NCBI GenBank assembly: GCA_018701215.1
Contig: JABIWH010000050.1
Span: 310,001-374,000 of the forward strand
Length of the DNA stretch: 64,000 nucleotides
Direction: 5' to 3'
Source of the DNA: Rhodospirillaceae bacterium
Lineage (GTDB): Bacteria; Pseudomonadota; Alphaproteobacteria; GCA-2731375
The position numbers and the translations under genes are program-made. Below, one piece after another: positions 24,419-33,801 of the stretch (the first letter of the stretch is position 1; each line of letters begins with the position of its first letter). Below the pieces are notes generated by a model. The model saw only the letters and a program-made list of their open reading frames with translations. It was not told the origin of the DNA and did not search any database.

Positions 24419-25435
24419 ATGGCTCGGAACAAGATCGCATTGATCGGCGGCGGCAACATCGGCGGCACCCTGGCCCATCTGGCTGGTTTAAAGGAACTGG
24501 GCGATGTGGTGATGTTCGATATCGTCAACGGCCTGCCCCAGGGCAAGACCCTGGATCTGGCGGAGGCTTCCCCCGTTGAAGGCTATAACAGTAGCCTAAC
24601 CGGCAGCAACTCCTATGCCGGCATCAAGGGCGCCGACGTCATCATCGTCACCGCCGGCGTGGCGCGCAAGCCGGGCATGAGCCGGGATGATTTGCTGGGC
24701 ATCAATATCAAGGTCATGCAGCAGGTTGGCGCGGGCATCAAGAAGTATGCGCCCAAGGCCTTTGTCATCTGCATCACCAATCCCCTGGACGCCATGGTCT
24801 GGGTGCTGCGGGAAGTGACAGGTCTGCCGGCGAACCGCGTGGTTGGCATGGCTGGCGTCCTCGACTCAGCCCGCTTCCGATATTTCCTGGCCGAGGAATT
24901 CAAAGTATCCGTCGAAGACGTCACCGCATTCGTGTTGGGCGGCCATGGCGATACCATGGTGCCGCTGCCGCGGTATTCCACCGTCGCCGGCATTCCCCTG
25001 CCCGATCTGGTCAAGATGGGCTGGACCACCAAGGAGCGCCTGAACAAGATTATTCAGCGCACCCGCGACGGCGGCGCCGAAATCGTCGGCCTGTTGAAAA
25101 CCGGTTCGGCCTTTTATGCACCGGCTTCTGCCGCGATCCAGATGGCGGAGAGCTATCTGGGCGATCAAAAGCGGGTCCTGCCGTGCGCTGCCAATCTGAA
25201 CGGCGAATATGGCGTCAAGGACATGTATGTGGGTGTCCCCGTAGTGATCGGCGCCAAGGGCGTGGAGAAGGTCGTGGAGATCTCCATGAATAAATCCGAG
25301 AAGAAGGAATTCGACAATTCCGTCAAATCGGTCAAGGAACTGATCGCCGCCTGTAAAAAGCTCGATCCAAGCTTGGGCAAAAAAGCCAGGAAGGCCGCGC
25401 CGAAGAAGAACAAAGCCGCCAAGAAAGCCAAATAG
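24419..25435 (+). CDS. mdh: malate dehydrogenase (LDH-like type) with lysine-rich tail
   Basis: The 338-residue enzyme oxidises malate to oxaloacetate with NAD in the TCA cycle. The Rossmann motif IALIGGGNIGGTLA, the substrate-binding arginines in VARKPGMSRDDLL and the catalytic histidine in LGGHGDTMVPL are all present. Family members usually end near residue 320; this one carries about 18 extra residues rich in lysine and alanine (KKARKAAPKKNKAAKKAK). GGAAAGGA precedes the ATG. It is the first gene of mdh-sucCDAB-lpdA. Confidence 0.96.
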   Translation: MARNKIALIGGGNIGGTLAHLAGLKELGDVVMFDIVNGLPQGKTLDLAEASPVEGYNSSLTGSNSYAGIKGADVIIVTAGVARKPGMSRDDLLGINIKVMQQVGAGIKKYAPKAFVICITNPLDAMVWVLREVTGLPANRVVGMAGVLDSARFRYFLAEEFKVSVEDVTAFVLGGHGDTMVPLPRYSTVAGIPLPDLVKMGWTTKERLNKIIQRTRDGGAEIVGLLKTGSAFYAPASAAIQMAESYLGDQKRVLPCAANLNGEYGVKDMYVGVPVVIGAKGVEKVVEISMNKSEKKEFDNSVKSVKELIAACKKLDPSLGKKARKAAPKKNKAAKKAK

Positions 25436-25477
25436 CGGCTTATTTCTGCTCGTCGAGGGATAGCATTAGGAACTGCG

Positions 25478-26647
25478 ATGAATATTCATGAACATCAGGC
25501 CAAGGGCGTCTTAAAGCGCTATGGGGTTAGCGTACCGGATGGCGGCGTGGCCTTTAGCGTGGACGAGGCAGTCAAGGTCGCCGAGTCCCTGCCGGGACCG
25601 GTTTGGGTCGTCAAGGCACAGATCCACGCCGGCGGCCGGGGTAAGGGCGGCGGCGTCAAGATCGCCAAGTCGATCGATGAAGTCCGCAGTTTGGCTAGTG
25701 ATATTCTGGGCATGACCCTGGTGACCCATCAAACCGGTCCGGCGGGCAAGGAGGTCAAGCGGCTGTATATCGAGGACGGCTGTGATATCGCGCGGGAGCT
25801 ATACCTTAGCGCGGTGATGGACCGGGGCACCTCGCGTATTGCCATCATGGCCTCGACCGAGGGCGGTATGGATATCGAGGCGGTGGCGGCGGACACGCCG
25901 GAAAAAATCCAGACCCTGGTGATTGATCCGATTTCAGGTCTGCAAGGCCATCACGCCCGGCGGCTGGCGTTTGGCCTTGGCCTGGAAGGCAAGCAAGTCG
26001 GCTCCGCCGTAAAATTGATCAGCGCGTTGTACAAGGCCTTCGTCGACACCGATGCCTCATTGGTCGAGATCAATCCTCTGGTGGTCACGGGCGCCGGCGA
26101 GGTCATGGCCCTGGACGCCAAAATGAACTTCGACGACAACGCCCTCTACCGGCACGCCGATATCGAAGAACTGCGCGATGGGGACGAAGAAGATCCAGCC
26201 GAATTGGAGGCCGCCCAGGCCGAACTGAACTACATCAAGCTGGATGGCGAAATCGGCTGCATGGTGAACGGCGCCGGCTTGGCCATGGCAACCATGGACA
26301 TCATCAAATTGCATGGCGGCGAGCCGGCAAATTTCCTGGATGTGGGCGGCGGCGCCACCAAGGAACGGGTGACCCAGGCCTTCAAGATAATTTTGTCCGA
26401 CAGCAACGTACAGGGCATTCTGGTTAATATCTTTGGCGGCATCATGCGTTGCGACATCATCGCCGAAGGCGTCGTCGCGGCGGCCCGCGAAGTCGAATTG
26501 GATAAGCCTCTGGTGGTACGTCTGGCTGGCACTAACGTGGAAAAAGGCAAGGAAATCATGTCCAACTCCGGCCTCAAGATCATTCCTGCCGATGATTTGG
26601 GGGATGCCGCCGCCAAGGTGGTCGCCGCCGTGAAGGAGGCCGCGTAA
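25478..26647 (+). CDS. sucC: succinyl-CoA synthetase beta subunit (ADP/GDP-forming)
   Basis: The 389-residue subunit has an N-terminal ATP-grasp domain (MNIHEHQAKGVLKRYGV, VVKAQIHAGGRGKGGGVK) and a C-terminal CoA-ligase-like domain (NFLDVGGGATKERV, NIFGGIMRCD). With SucD it converts succinyl-CoA to succinate while making ATP or GTP. The length is standard. The stop overlaps the sucD ATG by one base (TAATG), which fits coupled translation of the two subunits. Confidence 0.97.
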   Translation: MNIHEHQAKGVLKRYGVSVPDGGVAFSVDEAVKVAESLPGPVWVVKAQIHAGGRGKGGGVKIAKSIDEVRSLASDILGMTLVTHQTGPAGKEVKRLYIEDGCDIARELYLSAVMDRGTSRIAIMASTEGGMDIEAVAADTPEKIQTLVIDPISGLQGHHARRLAFGLGLEGKQVGSAVKLISALYKAFVDTDASLVEINPLVVTGAGEVMALDAKMNFDDNALYRHADIEELRDGDEEDPAELEAAQAELNYIKLDGEIGCMVNGAGLAMATMDIIKLHGGEPANFLDVGGGATKERVTQAFKIILSDSNVQGILVNIFGGIMRCDIIAEGVVAAAREVELDKPLVVRLAGTNVEKGKEIMSNSGLKIIPADDLGDAAAKVVAAVKEAA

Positions 26648-27525
26648 TGGCAGTTCTGGTCGACAGGAACACCAAGGTAATCTGCCAGGGTTTCACCGGT
26701 AATCAAGGTACTTTTCATTCCGAACAGGCCATCGCCTATGGCACCCAGATGGTCGGCGGTGTCTCGCCAGGCAAGGGTGGGGAAAGCCACCTGGGCCTGC
26801 CCGTGTTTGATACGGTGGCCGATGCGGTGGAAACCACGGGCGCCAATGCCTCCGTAATCTATGTGCCGCCGCCCTTTGCCGCCGACGCCATTCTTGAAGC
26901 CATTGATTGCGAGATCCAACTAGCGATTTGCATCACCGAAGGCATTCCCGTTCTCGACATGGTGACGGTAAAACGGGCCTTGCAGGCATCGGGCAAAACC
27001 CGCCTGATCGGCCCGAATTGTCCCGGCGTGATCACCCCCGATGAATGCAAGATCGGCATCATGCCGGGCCATATTCATACCCGTGGCAAAATCGGCGTGG
27101 TCTCACGCTCCGGCACTTTGACATACGAAGCCGTCGGACAGACCACCGCCGCTGGTTTGGGGCAAAGCACCTGCATCGGTATTGGCGGTGATCCCATCAA
27201 TGGCACCAACTTCATTGACTGCCTGGATATGTTTTTGGGCGATCCCGAGACCGAGGGCATTGTCATGATCGGCGAGATCGGCGGCACGGCCGAAGAAGAA
27301 GCCGCCGATTTCATCAAGCAATCAAAGGTCAAGAAGCCGATGGTTGGCTTCATTGCGGGCCTTACGGCGCCGCCCGGTCGACGCATGGGCCATGCCGGCG
27401 CGATCATTTCAGGCGGCAAGGGAACCGCCGGTGACAAAATGGACGCCATGCGCAGTGCCGGCATCGAAGTCACGGATTCGCCCGCCGAGTTGGGCAGCAC
27501 CATGTTGAAAGTAATGAAGGGTTAA
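26647..27525 (+). CDS. sucD: succinyl-CoA synthetase alpha subunit
   Basis: The 292-residue subunit has the CoA-binding N-terminal domain (VICQGFTGNQGTFHSEQAI) and the active-site loop MGHAGAIISGGKGTAGDKM, whose histidine is phosphorylated during catalysis. Its length and motifs are those of normal SucD. It overlaps sucC by one base. A small hairpin (CGCGCA/TGCGCG, about 27532-27547) lies in the 72 bases before sucA and could modulate readthrough. Confidence 0.97.
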   Translation: MAVLVDRNTKVICQGFTGNQGTFHSEQAIAYGTQMVGGVSPGKGGESHLGLPVFDTVADAVETTGANASVIYVPPPFAADAILEAIDCEIQLAICITEGIPVLDMVTVKRALQASGKTRLIGPNCPGVITPDECKIGIMPGHIHTRGKIGVVSRSGTLTYEAVGQTTAAGLGQSTCIGIGGDPINGTNFIDCLDMFLGDPETEGIVMIGEIGGTAEEEAADFIKQSKVKKPMVGFIAGLTAPPGRRMGHAGAIISGGKGTAGDKMDAMRSAGIEVTDSPAELGSTMLKVMKG

Positions 27526-27597
27526 CCAAACCGCGCGCAGTATGCGCGTTAATTACAATCGTGTTGGAGGCGGTGGCAGAAAGCTGCCGGAGCAAAC

Positions 27598-30519
27598 ATG
27601 TCGATAGCGGACCCTGACGGGACGGACCTTGAAGGTTCGTCATTTCTGTTCGGCGCCAACAGCGCATTCATCGAACAACTTTATCAACGCTATTTGACCT
27701 CGCCCGGTTCCGTTGATGCCTCTTGGCAGCAATTCTTCGCCGAACTGGGCGACGAGGCGGAGGCCGTGGTGGCCGAGGTTCGCGGCGCCCCCTGGGCCCC
27801 GCGCGGCAGCCTGGAAAGCCAGGCCGATCCCTATACCGACAGCGACGAAGGCCAGAATATTCTGGATGGCGCCCGCCGGGCCCCTTCGGCCCTGGGCGCG
27901 GTCAGCGCGGCGCAGGTCCGCCAGGCTACCCTGGACAGCCTGCGCGCCTTGATGCTGATCCGTAACTACCGCGTACGTGGCCATCTGCATGCCAAGCTGG
28001 ACCCGCTTGGTCTGCAAAAAACCGTCTCCCATTCCGAACTGGATCCGCGCAGTTTTGGCTTCACCGAAGCCGATATGGATCGGCCGATTTATATCAACTA
28101 TGTGCTGGGTCTGGAAAACGCCACCTTGCGGGAAATCCTCGACATTCTAAACCGCACTTATTGTGGCAGCATCGGTGTGGAATTCATGCACATCATGGGC
28201 CCGGACGAAAAAGCCTGGATTCAGCAGCGGATCGAGGGCCGGGGCAAGGAAATCAATCTTACCGACCACGAAAAACGCCAGATCCTCCGCGAGTTGGTCG
28301 AAGCGGAAGGCTTCGAGAGCTTCCTGCAGGTCAAGCATACGGGCACCAAACGCTTTGGTCTGGACGGCGGTGAAAGCCTGATGCCGCTGCTGCATTCAGT
28401 ATTGATCCGGGCGGCGCAACTGGGGGTGCGGGAAATATCCCTGGGCATGCCCCACCGGGGCCGCCTGAACGTGCTGTCGAACCTGATGCGCAAACCATTC
28501 ACGGCGATTTTTTCAGAGTTTCAGGGCACCTCCGCCCATCCCCAGGATGTCCAAGGTTCGGGCGATGTAAAATATCACCTGGGCACCTCGGCCGACCGTG
28601 AACTGGGCGGGCATATGGTGCATCTATCGCTGGCCGCCAACCCTTCGCACCTGGAAGCCGCCAACCCGGTCGTCCTAGGCAAGGCCAGGGCCAAGCAGGA
28701 TCAGCAAAATGACGAAGACCGGGGCAAGGTCATGGCCCTGCTGATGCATGGCGACGCAGCCTTTGCCGGCCAAGGTCTGGTTGGAGAATGTTTCGCCCTA
28801 TCCGATCTGGACGGCTATACAGTCGGCGGCACCATTCATATCATCGTCAACAATCAGATCGGTTTTACCACCAACCCGAACCTGTCGCGCTCCTCGCCCT
28901 ATCCATCCGATGTGGGCAAGATGGTGCAGACGCCGATTTTCCACGTCAACGGCGATGACCCCGAAGCGGTCTGCTATATCGGCAAGGTCGCAGCCGAGTT
29001 CCGCCAGCAATTCAAAAAAGACGTTGTCATCGACATGTATTGCTATCGCCGCCATGGCCATAACGAAGGTGACGAGCCCAACTTTACCCAACCCTTGATG
29101 TACAAGGCGATCGGACAGCACCCTACCTCGCGGCAGATCTATGCTGAAAAGCTGGTCGCGGATGGTACCGTCACCCAGGAAGAAGCCGACAACGTGGTGA
29201 CCGACTTCCAGGCCCGCATGGAGCAGGACTTCGAGGCGGCCTCGGGCTACAAACCGAACAAGGCCGATTGGCTGGAAGGCCGCTGGCAAGGCCTGGAAAC
29301 CGCCCGTGGCGAGGCCCGGCGTGGTGATACCTCGGCGAAATTGAAAACCCTGCGCCATATCGGCAAGGTTCTGACCGAGGCACCCAAGGATTTCAATCTG
29401 CATCGCACGGTGGGCCGTCAACTGACTGCCAAGCGCGCGGTGATTGACAGTGGCGAGGGGGTCGACTGGGCCACGGCGGAGGCCTTGGCCTTCGGCTCGT
29501 TGCTAATGGAAGGTTTCCCGGTCCGGCTATCGGGTCAGGATAGCGCCCGGGGTACATTCTCGCAGCGCCATTCCCAGTTTATCGACCAGATCGACGAGCA
29601 TCTCTATACCCCGCTGAATAATCTGGACCGCAAACAGGCAGACTACGATGTCGTCAACTCCGCCCTGTCGGAGGCGGCGGTATTAGGCTTCGAATATGGC
29701 TATTCCCTGGCTGAACCCCGCGGCCTGATCATGTGGGAGGCCCAATTCGGCGACTTCGCCAATGGCGCCCAGGTGATCATCGATCAATTCATTTCGTCGG
29801 GGGAAAGTAAATGGCTGCGCATGAGCGGCCTGGTGATGTTGCTGCCCCATGGCTTTGAAGGCCAGGGTCCGGAACATTCCTCGGCCCGGCTGGAACGTTA
29901 TCTGCAGCTCTGCGCCGAAGATAACATGCAGGTGGCGAACTGCAGCACACCGGCCAACTATTTCCATATTCTGCGCCGGCAGCTGCACCGCCGCTTCCGC
30001 AAGCCCTTGATCCTGATGACGCCGAAATCCCTGCTGCGTCATAAACGCTGCGTCTCCTCCCTGACCGACATGGGACCAGGCTCCACCTTTCACCGGGTAC
30101 TGTGGGACAGCAGCGACGGCGATCGGTCGGCTCTGGCCGCAGATGATAAAATCCGCCGCGTCGTCATCTGCAGCGGCAAGGTCTATTATGATCTGTTGGA
30201 ACAGCGGGATGCGGCGAAGAAAAAGAACGTCTATCTGCTGCGCCTCGAACAGCTCTACCCGTTCCCCAAGATCACGCTCGGCAAGGAATTGTCGCGGTTT
30301 CCAAATGCAGAAGTGGTCTGGTGCCAGGAAGAACCGCAGAACATGGGTGCCTGGTGGTACATCTTCCCCCGCCTCGAACAGGTGTTGGAGAAGGCCGGCC
30401 ACAAGACAACCCGGCCACGATATGCGGGCCGGCCGGAAAGCGCCTCCACCGCCGCCGGCAGTATGGCCGCACATCAAAAAGAACAGGCCGCCTTGGTCGC
30501 CAAGGCACTTGGAAATTAG
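27598..30519 (+). CDS. sucA: 2-oxoglutarate dehydrogenase E1 component
   Basis: The 973-residue thiamine-diphosphate enzyme decarboxylates 2-oxoglutarate and transfers succinyl to the E2 lipoyl group. The N-terminal helper helix (FLFGANSAFIEQLYQRYL), HRGRLNVLSNLMRKP, the ThDP region GDAAFAGQG...NNQIGFTTNP and the C-terminal QEEPQNMGAWW motif are all present at expected positions. GGAGC precedes ATG 27598. It is the fourth gene of the TCA operon, followed after 46 bases by sucB. Confidence 0.97.
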   Translation: MSIADPDGTDLEGSSFLFGANSAFIEQLYQRYLTSPGSVDASWQQFFAELGDEAEAVVAEVRGAPWAPRGSLESQADPYTDSDEGQNILDGARRAPSALGAVSAAQVRQATLDSLRALMLIRNYRVRGHLHAKLDPLGLQKTVSHSELDPRSFGFTEADMDRPIYINYVLGLENATLREILDILNRTYCGSIGVEFMHIMGPDEKAWIQQRIEGRGKEINLTDHEKRQILRELVEAEGFESFLQVKHTGTKRFGLDGGESLMPLLHSVLIRAAQLGVREISLGMPHRGRLNVLSNLMRKPFTAIFSEFQGTSAHPQDVQGSGDVKYHLGTSADRELGGHMVHLSLAANPSHLEAANPVVLGKARAKQDQQNDEDRGKVMALLMHGDAAFAGQGLVGECFALSDLDGYTVGGTIHIIVNNQIGFTTNPNLSRSSPYPSDVGKMVQTPIFHVNGDDPEAVCYIGKVAAEFRQQFKKDVVIDMYCYRRHGHNEGDEPNFTQPLMYKAIGQHPTSRQIYAEKLVADGTVTQEEADNVVTDFQARMEQDFEAASGYKPNKADWLEGRWQGLETARGEARRGDTSAKLKTLRHIGKVLTEAPKDFNLHRTVGRQLTAKRAVIDSGEGVDWATAEALAFGSLLMEGFPVRLSGQDSARGTFSQRHSQFIDQIDEHLYTPLNNLDRKQADYDVVNSALSEAAVLGFEYGYSLAEPRGLIMWEAQFGDFANGAQVIIDQFISSGESKWLRMSGLVMLLPHGFEGQGPEHSSARLERYLQLCAEDNMQVANCSTPANYFHILRRQLHRRFRKPLILMTPKSLLRHKRCVSSLTDMGPGSTFHRVLWDSSDGDRSALAADDKIRRVVICSGKVYYDLLEQRDAAKKKNVYLLRLEQLYPFPKITLGKELSRFPNAEVVWCQEEPQNMGAWWYIFPRLEQVLEKAGHKTTRPRYAGRPESASTAAGSMAAHQKEQAALVAKALGN

Positions 30520-30565
30520 ACGCCGGAACCTATTTAGCCGCATGCAACGAAACGAGGGCCCTTAG

Positions 30566-31894
30566 ATGATCGATATCGTGGTTCCCACACTGGGTGAATC
30601 CGTAACGGAAGCGACCGTGGCCCGCTGGCTGAAACAAGTCGGCGAGGCGATTTCCCAGGACGAGCCGTTGGTGGAGTTGGAAACCGACAAGGTCGCCGTG
30701 GAAGTTCCCGCACCTGCCGCCGGTGTCTTGACCGAGATCGCGGCGCCCGAAGAAACCAATGTTGCCATGGGTGGGTTGTTGGGCCGTATTGACGAGACAC
30801 AGAGCGCCGGCACTTCAGCGGCGGCGGCCGCGCCGGCAGCACCGGCTCCCGCTCCGGCACCCGCGGCCCCTGCCCCGGCGGCAGCCCCCGCACCGGTATC
30901 AGCACCGGCAGCATCATCGACGCCGCTGTCACCAGCCGTACGCCGGTTGGTGCAGGAACATGGCCTTGACCCAAACAGCATTCCGGCCAGCGGCAAGGAT
31001 GGGCGCCTGTTGAAGGAGGACGTGCTGAATTACGTCAAAGCCGGCGGTGCCCCGGCACCGGCACCGGCGGCCGCTCCGGCTCCGGCCGCAGCAGCAGCAT
31101 CTGCGCCCGCGGCGCCTGCACAACAAATCATTCCCGCTGCCAATGTCACCGCCGCGCCGGCGGGCAATCAGGATCTGGGCCTGCGCCCCAATGCCGGCCT
31201 GGAAGAAGTCGTGCGCATGACCCGCCTGCGCAAAACCATTGCCCGGCGCCTGAAGGATGCCCAAAACACCGCCGCCATGCTGACCACATTCAACGAGGTT
31301 GATATGGGTGCGGTGATGGCGGCGCGCAGCAAATATCGTGACGTCTTTGAAAAACGCCACGGCAGCCGCCTCGGCTTCATGTCGTTTTTCGTCCGTGCCT
31401 GCACCCTGGCCTTGGCCGAGGTGCCGGCGGTCAACGCGGAAGTCGATGGCGACAATCTGGTCTACAAGAACTACTACAACGTCGGCGTCGCCGTGGGCAC
31501 GCCGCAAGGCCTGGTGGTCCCCGTCCTGCGTGATGCCAATAGTATGTCATTTGCCGATATCGAAGGCAGCATTGTCGATTTTGGCCGCCGCGCCCGCGAT
31601 GGCAAGCTGGGTATCGACGAGATGCAGGGCGGCACCTTCACCATTTCTAATGGTGGCGTCTATGGCTCGCTGCTCTCAATGCCAATCCTCAACCCGCCGC
31701 AATCCGCCATTCTGGGCATGCACAAGATCCAGGACCGGGCCATGGTGATCAATGGCGAGGTGGTGGCCCGGCCGATGATGTATCTGGCCTTGAGCTATGA
31801 CCACAGGATTATCGATGGCCGCGAGGCGGTGACCTTCCTGGTCCGGGTCAAGGAATGTATCGAGGAACCAGAACGCCTGTTGTTCGAAATTTAG
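30566..31894 (+). CDS. sucB: 2-oxoglutarate dehydrogenase E2, dihydrolipoyl succinyltransferase
   Basis: The 442-residue protein has one lipoyl domain (residues about 1-75, lysine in ETDKVAVEVPAP) and an E3/E1-binding domain (about 115-150, SPAVRRLVQEHGLDP). The C-terminal acetyltransferase-type catalytic domain ends with SYDHRIIDGREAVTFL, which contains the catalytic histidine and aspartate. The domains are joined by alanine-proline-rich linkers of about 40 and 30 residues, as usual for flexible swinging arms. It assembles the complex core with SucA and LpdA. Confidence 0.96.
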   Translation: MIDIVVPTLGESVTEATVARWLKQVGEAISQDEPLVELETDKVAVEVPAPAAGVLTEIAAPEETNVAMGGLLGRIDETQSAGTSAAAAAPAAPAPAPAPAAPAPAAAPAPVSAPAASSTPLSPAVRRLVQEHGLDPNSIPASGKDGRLLKEDVLNYVKAGGAPAPAPAAAPAPAAAAASAPAAPAQQIIPAANVTAAPAGNQDLGLRPNAGLEEVVRMTRLRKTIARRLKDAQNTAAMLTTFNEVDMGAVMAARSKYRDVFEKRHGSRLGFMSFFVRACTLALAEVPAVNAEVDGDNLVYKNYYNVGVAVGTPQGLVVPVLRDANSMSFADIEGSIVDFGRRARDGKLGIDEMQGGTFTISNGGVYGSLLSMPILNPPQSAILGMHKIQDRAMVINGEVVARPMMYLALSYDHRIIDGREAVTFLVRVKECIEEPERLLFEI

Positions 31895-31906
31895 TGGGAT
31901 CTGATC

Positions 31907-33322
31907 ATGAGTGACGACACTTTCGATGTGGTCTTCATCGGCGGCGGCCCTGGTGGCTACGTCGGCGCCATCAAGGCGGCGCAACTGGGCCTGCGCACGG
32001 CCTGCGTGGAGATGCGCGGCACCTTGGGCGGCACCTGTCTGAACGTGGGCTGCATCCCCTCCAAGGCGCTGTTGCAGTCCTCCCACCTGTATCACGAGGC
32101 CGAGGCGGAATTCGCCCAACATGGCATCAAGACCACGGGCCTGACGCTGGATCTGCAGGCCATGATGGCCCGCAAGGCGCAGGTCGTTGGCGATCTGACC
32201 ACCGGCATCGAGGGCCTGTTCAAGAAAAACAAAGTTGAATACATCCCTGGGCGCGGCACCATCACCTCCGCCGGCACGGTACAGGTCGCCCTGAACGGGG
32301 GCGGCGAACGCAGCTTGGCGGCGGAGAGCATCGTCATTGCCACCGGCTCCGAAGTCATGGGCCTGCCCGGTGTTGAGATCGACGAGAAGACCATCATCTC
32401 GTCCACCGGCGCGCTTTCCCTTTCCAAGGTACCGAAACATCTGGTCATCATCGGCGGCGGCTATATCGGGCTGGAAATGGGCTCTGTCTGGGGCCGCCTG
32501 GGCTCAAAGGTCACGGTAGTGGAATTCCTCGACCGGATCACGCCGGGCATGGATGGCGAGCTCTCGCGCAATCTACAACGCAGCCTGAGCAATCAAGGTA
32601 TGGAATTCCGTCTGGGCACTAAGGTGACCGGCGCCAAGAAAGCCCGTGGCGGTGTCGAGTTGAGCCTGGAACCAGCGAAAGGCGGTGATGTCGAGACACT
32701 GAAAGCCAACGTGGTATTGGTTTCCATCGGCCGCAAGCCGTTTACCGACGGCCTGGGCCTGGCCGAGGTTGGCGTGACCATGGATGCGCGCGGCTTCATT
32801 CCCGTGGACGAAGATTATCAGACCAACGTCGCGGGCATCTTCGCCATCGGCGACGTTCTGCCCGACCGCCCCATGCTGGCCCACAAGGCGGAAGACGAAG
32901 GCGTTGTCGTGGCCGAAAAGATCGCCGGCCATGTGGGCGCGGTGAATTACGATGCCATTCCCGGCGTTTGTTATACCTGGCCCGAGGTCGCCACCGTGGG
33001 CAAATCCGAGGAAGAGTTGAAAGAGGCCGGCATCGCCTACAACAAGGGCCGCTTCAGCTTCGCCGCCAACAGCCGGGCGCGCAGCAGCGGCGATCAGTCA
33101 GGCGGCTTTGTCAAGTTGCTGGCGGACAAGGAAACCGACCGGCTGCTGGGCGCGCATATTATTGGCGCCGACGCGGGCACCATGATCGCCGAATTGGTCC
33201 TGGCATTGGAGCTGGGCGCCTCGTCGGAAGACATTGCGCTGACCTGCCATGCCCATCCCACCCTGAACGAAGCCGTCAAGGAAGCCGCCCTGGCGGTCAC
33301 GGGCAAGCCGCTGAATAGTTGA
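31907..33322 (+). CDS. lpdA: dihydrolipoyl dehydrogenase (E3)
   Basis: The 471-residue flavoprotein has the FAD motif VVFIGGGPGGYVGAI, the redox disulfide GGTCLNVGCIPSK, the NAD-binding IGGGYIGLEMGSVW and the C-terminal active-site HAHPTLNEAVKEAA. It reoxidises dihydrolipoamide on SucB. It is the last gene of the TCA operon, 12 bases after sucB, and converges with a small unknown gene 20 bases away. Confidence 0.96.
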   Translation: MSDDTFDVVFIGGGPGGYVGAIKAAQLGLRTACVEMRGTLGGTCLNVGCIPSKALLQSSHLYHEAEAEFAQHGIKTTGLTLDLQAMMARKAQVVGDLTTGIEGLFKKNKVEYIPGRGTITSAGTVQVALNGGGERSLAAESIVIATGSEVMGLPGVEIDEKTIISSTGALSLSKVPKHLVIIGGGYIGLEMGSVWGRLGSKVTVVEFLDRITPGMDGELSRNLQRSLSNQGMEFRLGTKVTGAKKARGGVELSLEPAKGGDVETLKANVVLVSIGRKPFTDGLGLAEVGVTMDARGFIPVDEDYQTNVAGIFAIGDVLPDRPMLAHKAEDEGVVVAEKIAGHVGAVNYDAIPGVCYTWPEVATVGKSEEELKEAGIAYNKGRFSFAANSRARSSGDQSGGFVKLLADKETDRLLGAHIIGADAGTMIAELVLALELGASSEDIALTCHAHPTLNEAVKEAALAVTGKPLNS

Positions 33323-33342
33323 ATAGTTGCTTGGCGCCGGGG

Positions 33343-33678
33343 TTATTCCAACAGGTCGGTAACCTGCTGGCACAGGGTCAGAACCCGTGGGGCGATATCG
33401 TCCAGGCGTTCCGCCGCCTGACGCAGGCCCGATGATGAGGAGCGGATCAAAGTTTGGTTCAAACGGCTTTGCCCCGCCGCCTTCAAGACTTCCTGAGCCT
33501 GATCGGCGATCATTTCCGCCTCTATCAAGCGGTCCTCGGGCAAGCGAACCAAAATATCACGCATACCGCTGAACGCACGCCGCATCACCCGCTGGGCGGC
33601 CTCGTCCACATGGGGCAGATCATCGACCCCATCGATTACGACTTTCATCGTGCGTTTTATTTCACTATTGCCCGCCAT
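33343..33678 (-). CDS. small helical protein of unknown function
   Basis: This 111-residue protein is not recognised. It is predicted mainly helical, acidic and hydrophilic, without membrane segments, cysteine clusters or signal peptide. It begins after MAGNSEIKRT with MKVVIDGVDDLPHVDEAAQ and ends LTLCQQVTDLLE. An alternative start is ATG 33648. Codon use resembles its neighbours. It converges with lpdA and lies 123 bases downstream of the acyl-CoA dehydrogenase 3' end on the same strand. Confidence 0.5.
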   Translation of the reverse strand: MAGNSEIKRTMKVVIDGVDDLPHVDEAAQRVMRRAFSGMRDILVRLPEDRLIEAEMIADQAQEVLKAAGQSRLNQTLIRSSSSGLRQAAERLDDIAPRVLTLCQQVTDLLE

Positions 33679-33801
33679 GAAGTCCGTTCAAGTATTGTCT
33701 TTTGCTGACACGCATTTTGCCAGTACGCCGGGAATGTTGCGAGCAGAAAGTTGCTGCCCACTCCAATATGCAAGGTTGTTCTACGGCAAATCGCCGCAAT
33801 G

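Noticed and set aside
27531..27549. Small CGCGCA/TGCGCG hairpin between sucD and sucA considered as a terminator
   Set aside because: The stem is only about six base pairs with no T-run, and the downstream genes belong to the same pathway and order, so at most it tunes expression.
30800..31130. GC-rich Ala-Pro repeats in sucB considered as an expansion or assembly error
   Set aside because: Such linkers between lipoyl, binding and catalytic domains are normal in E2 proteins and the frame is intact.
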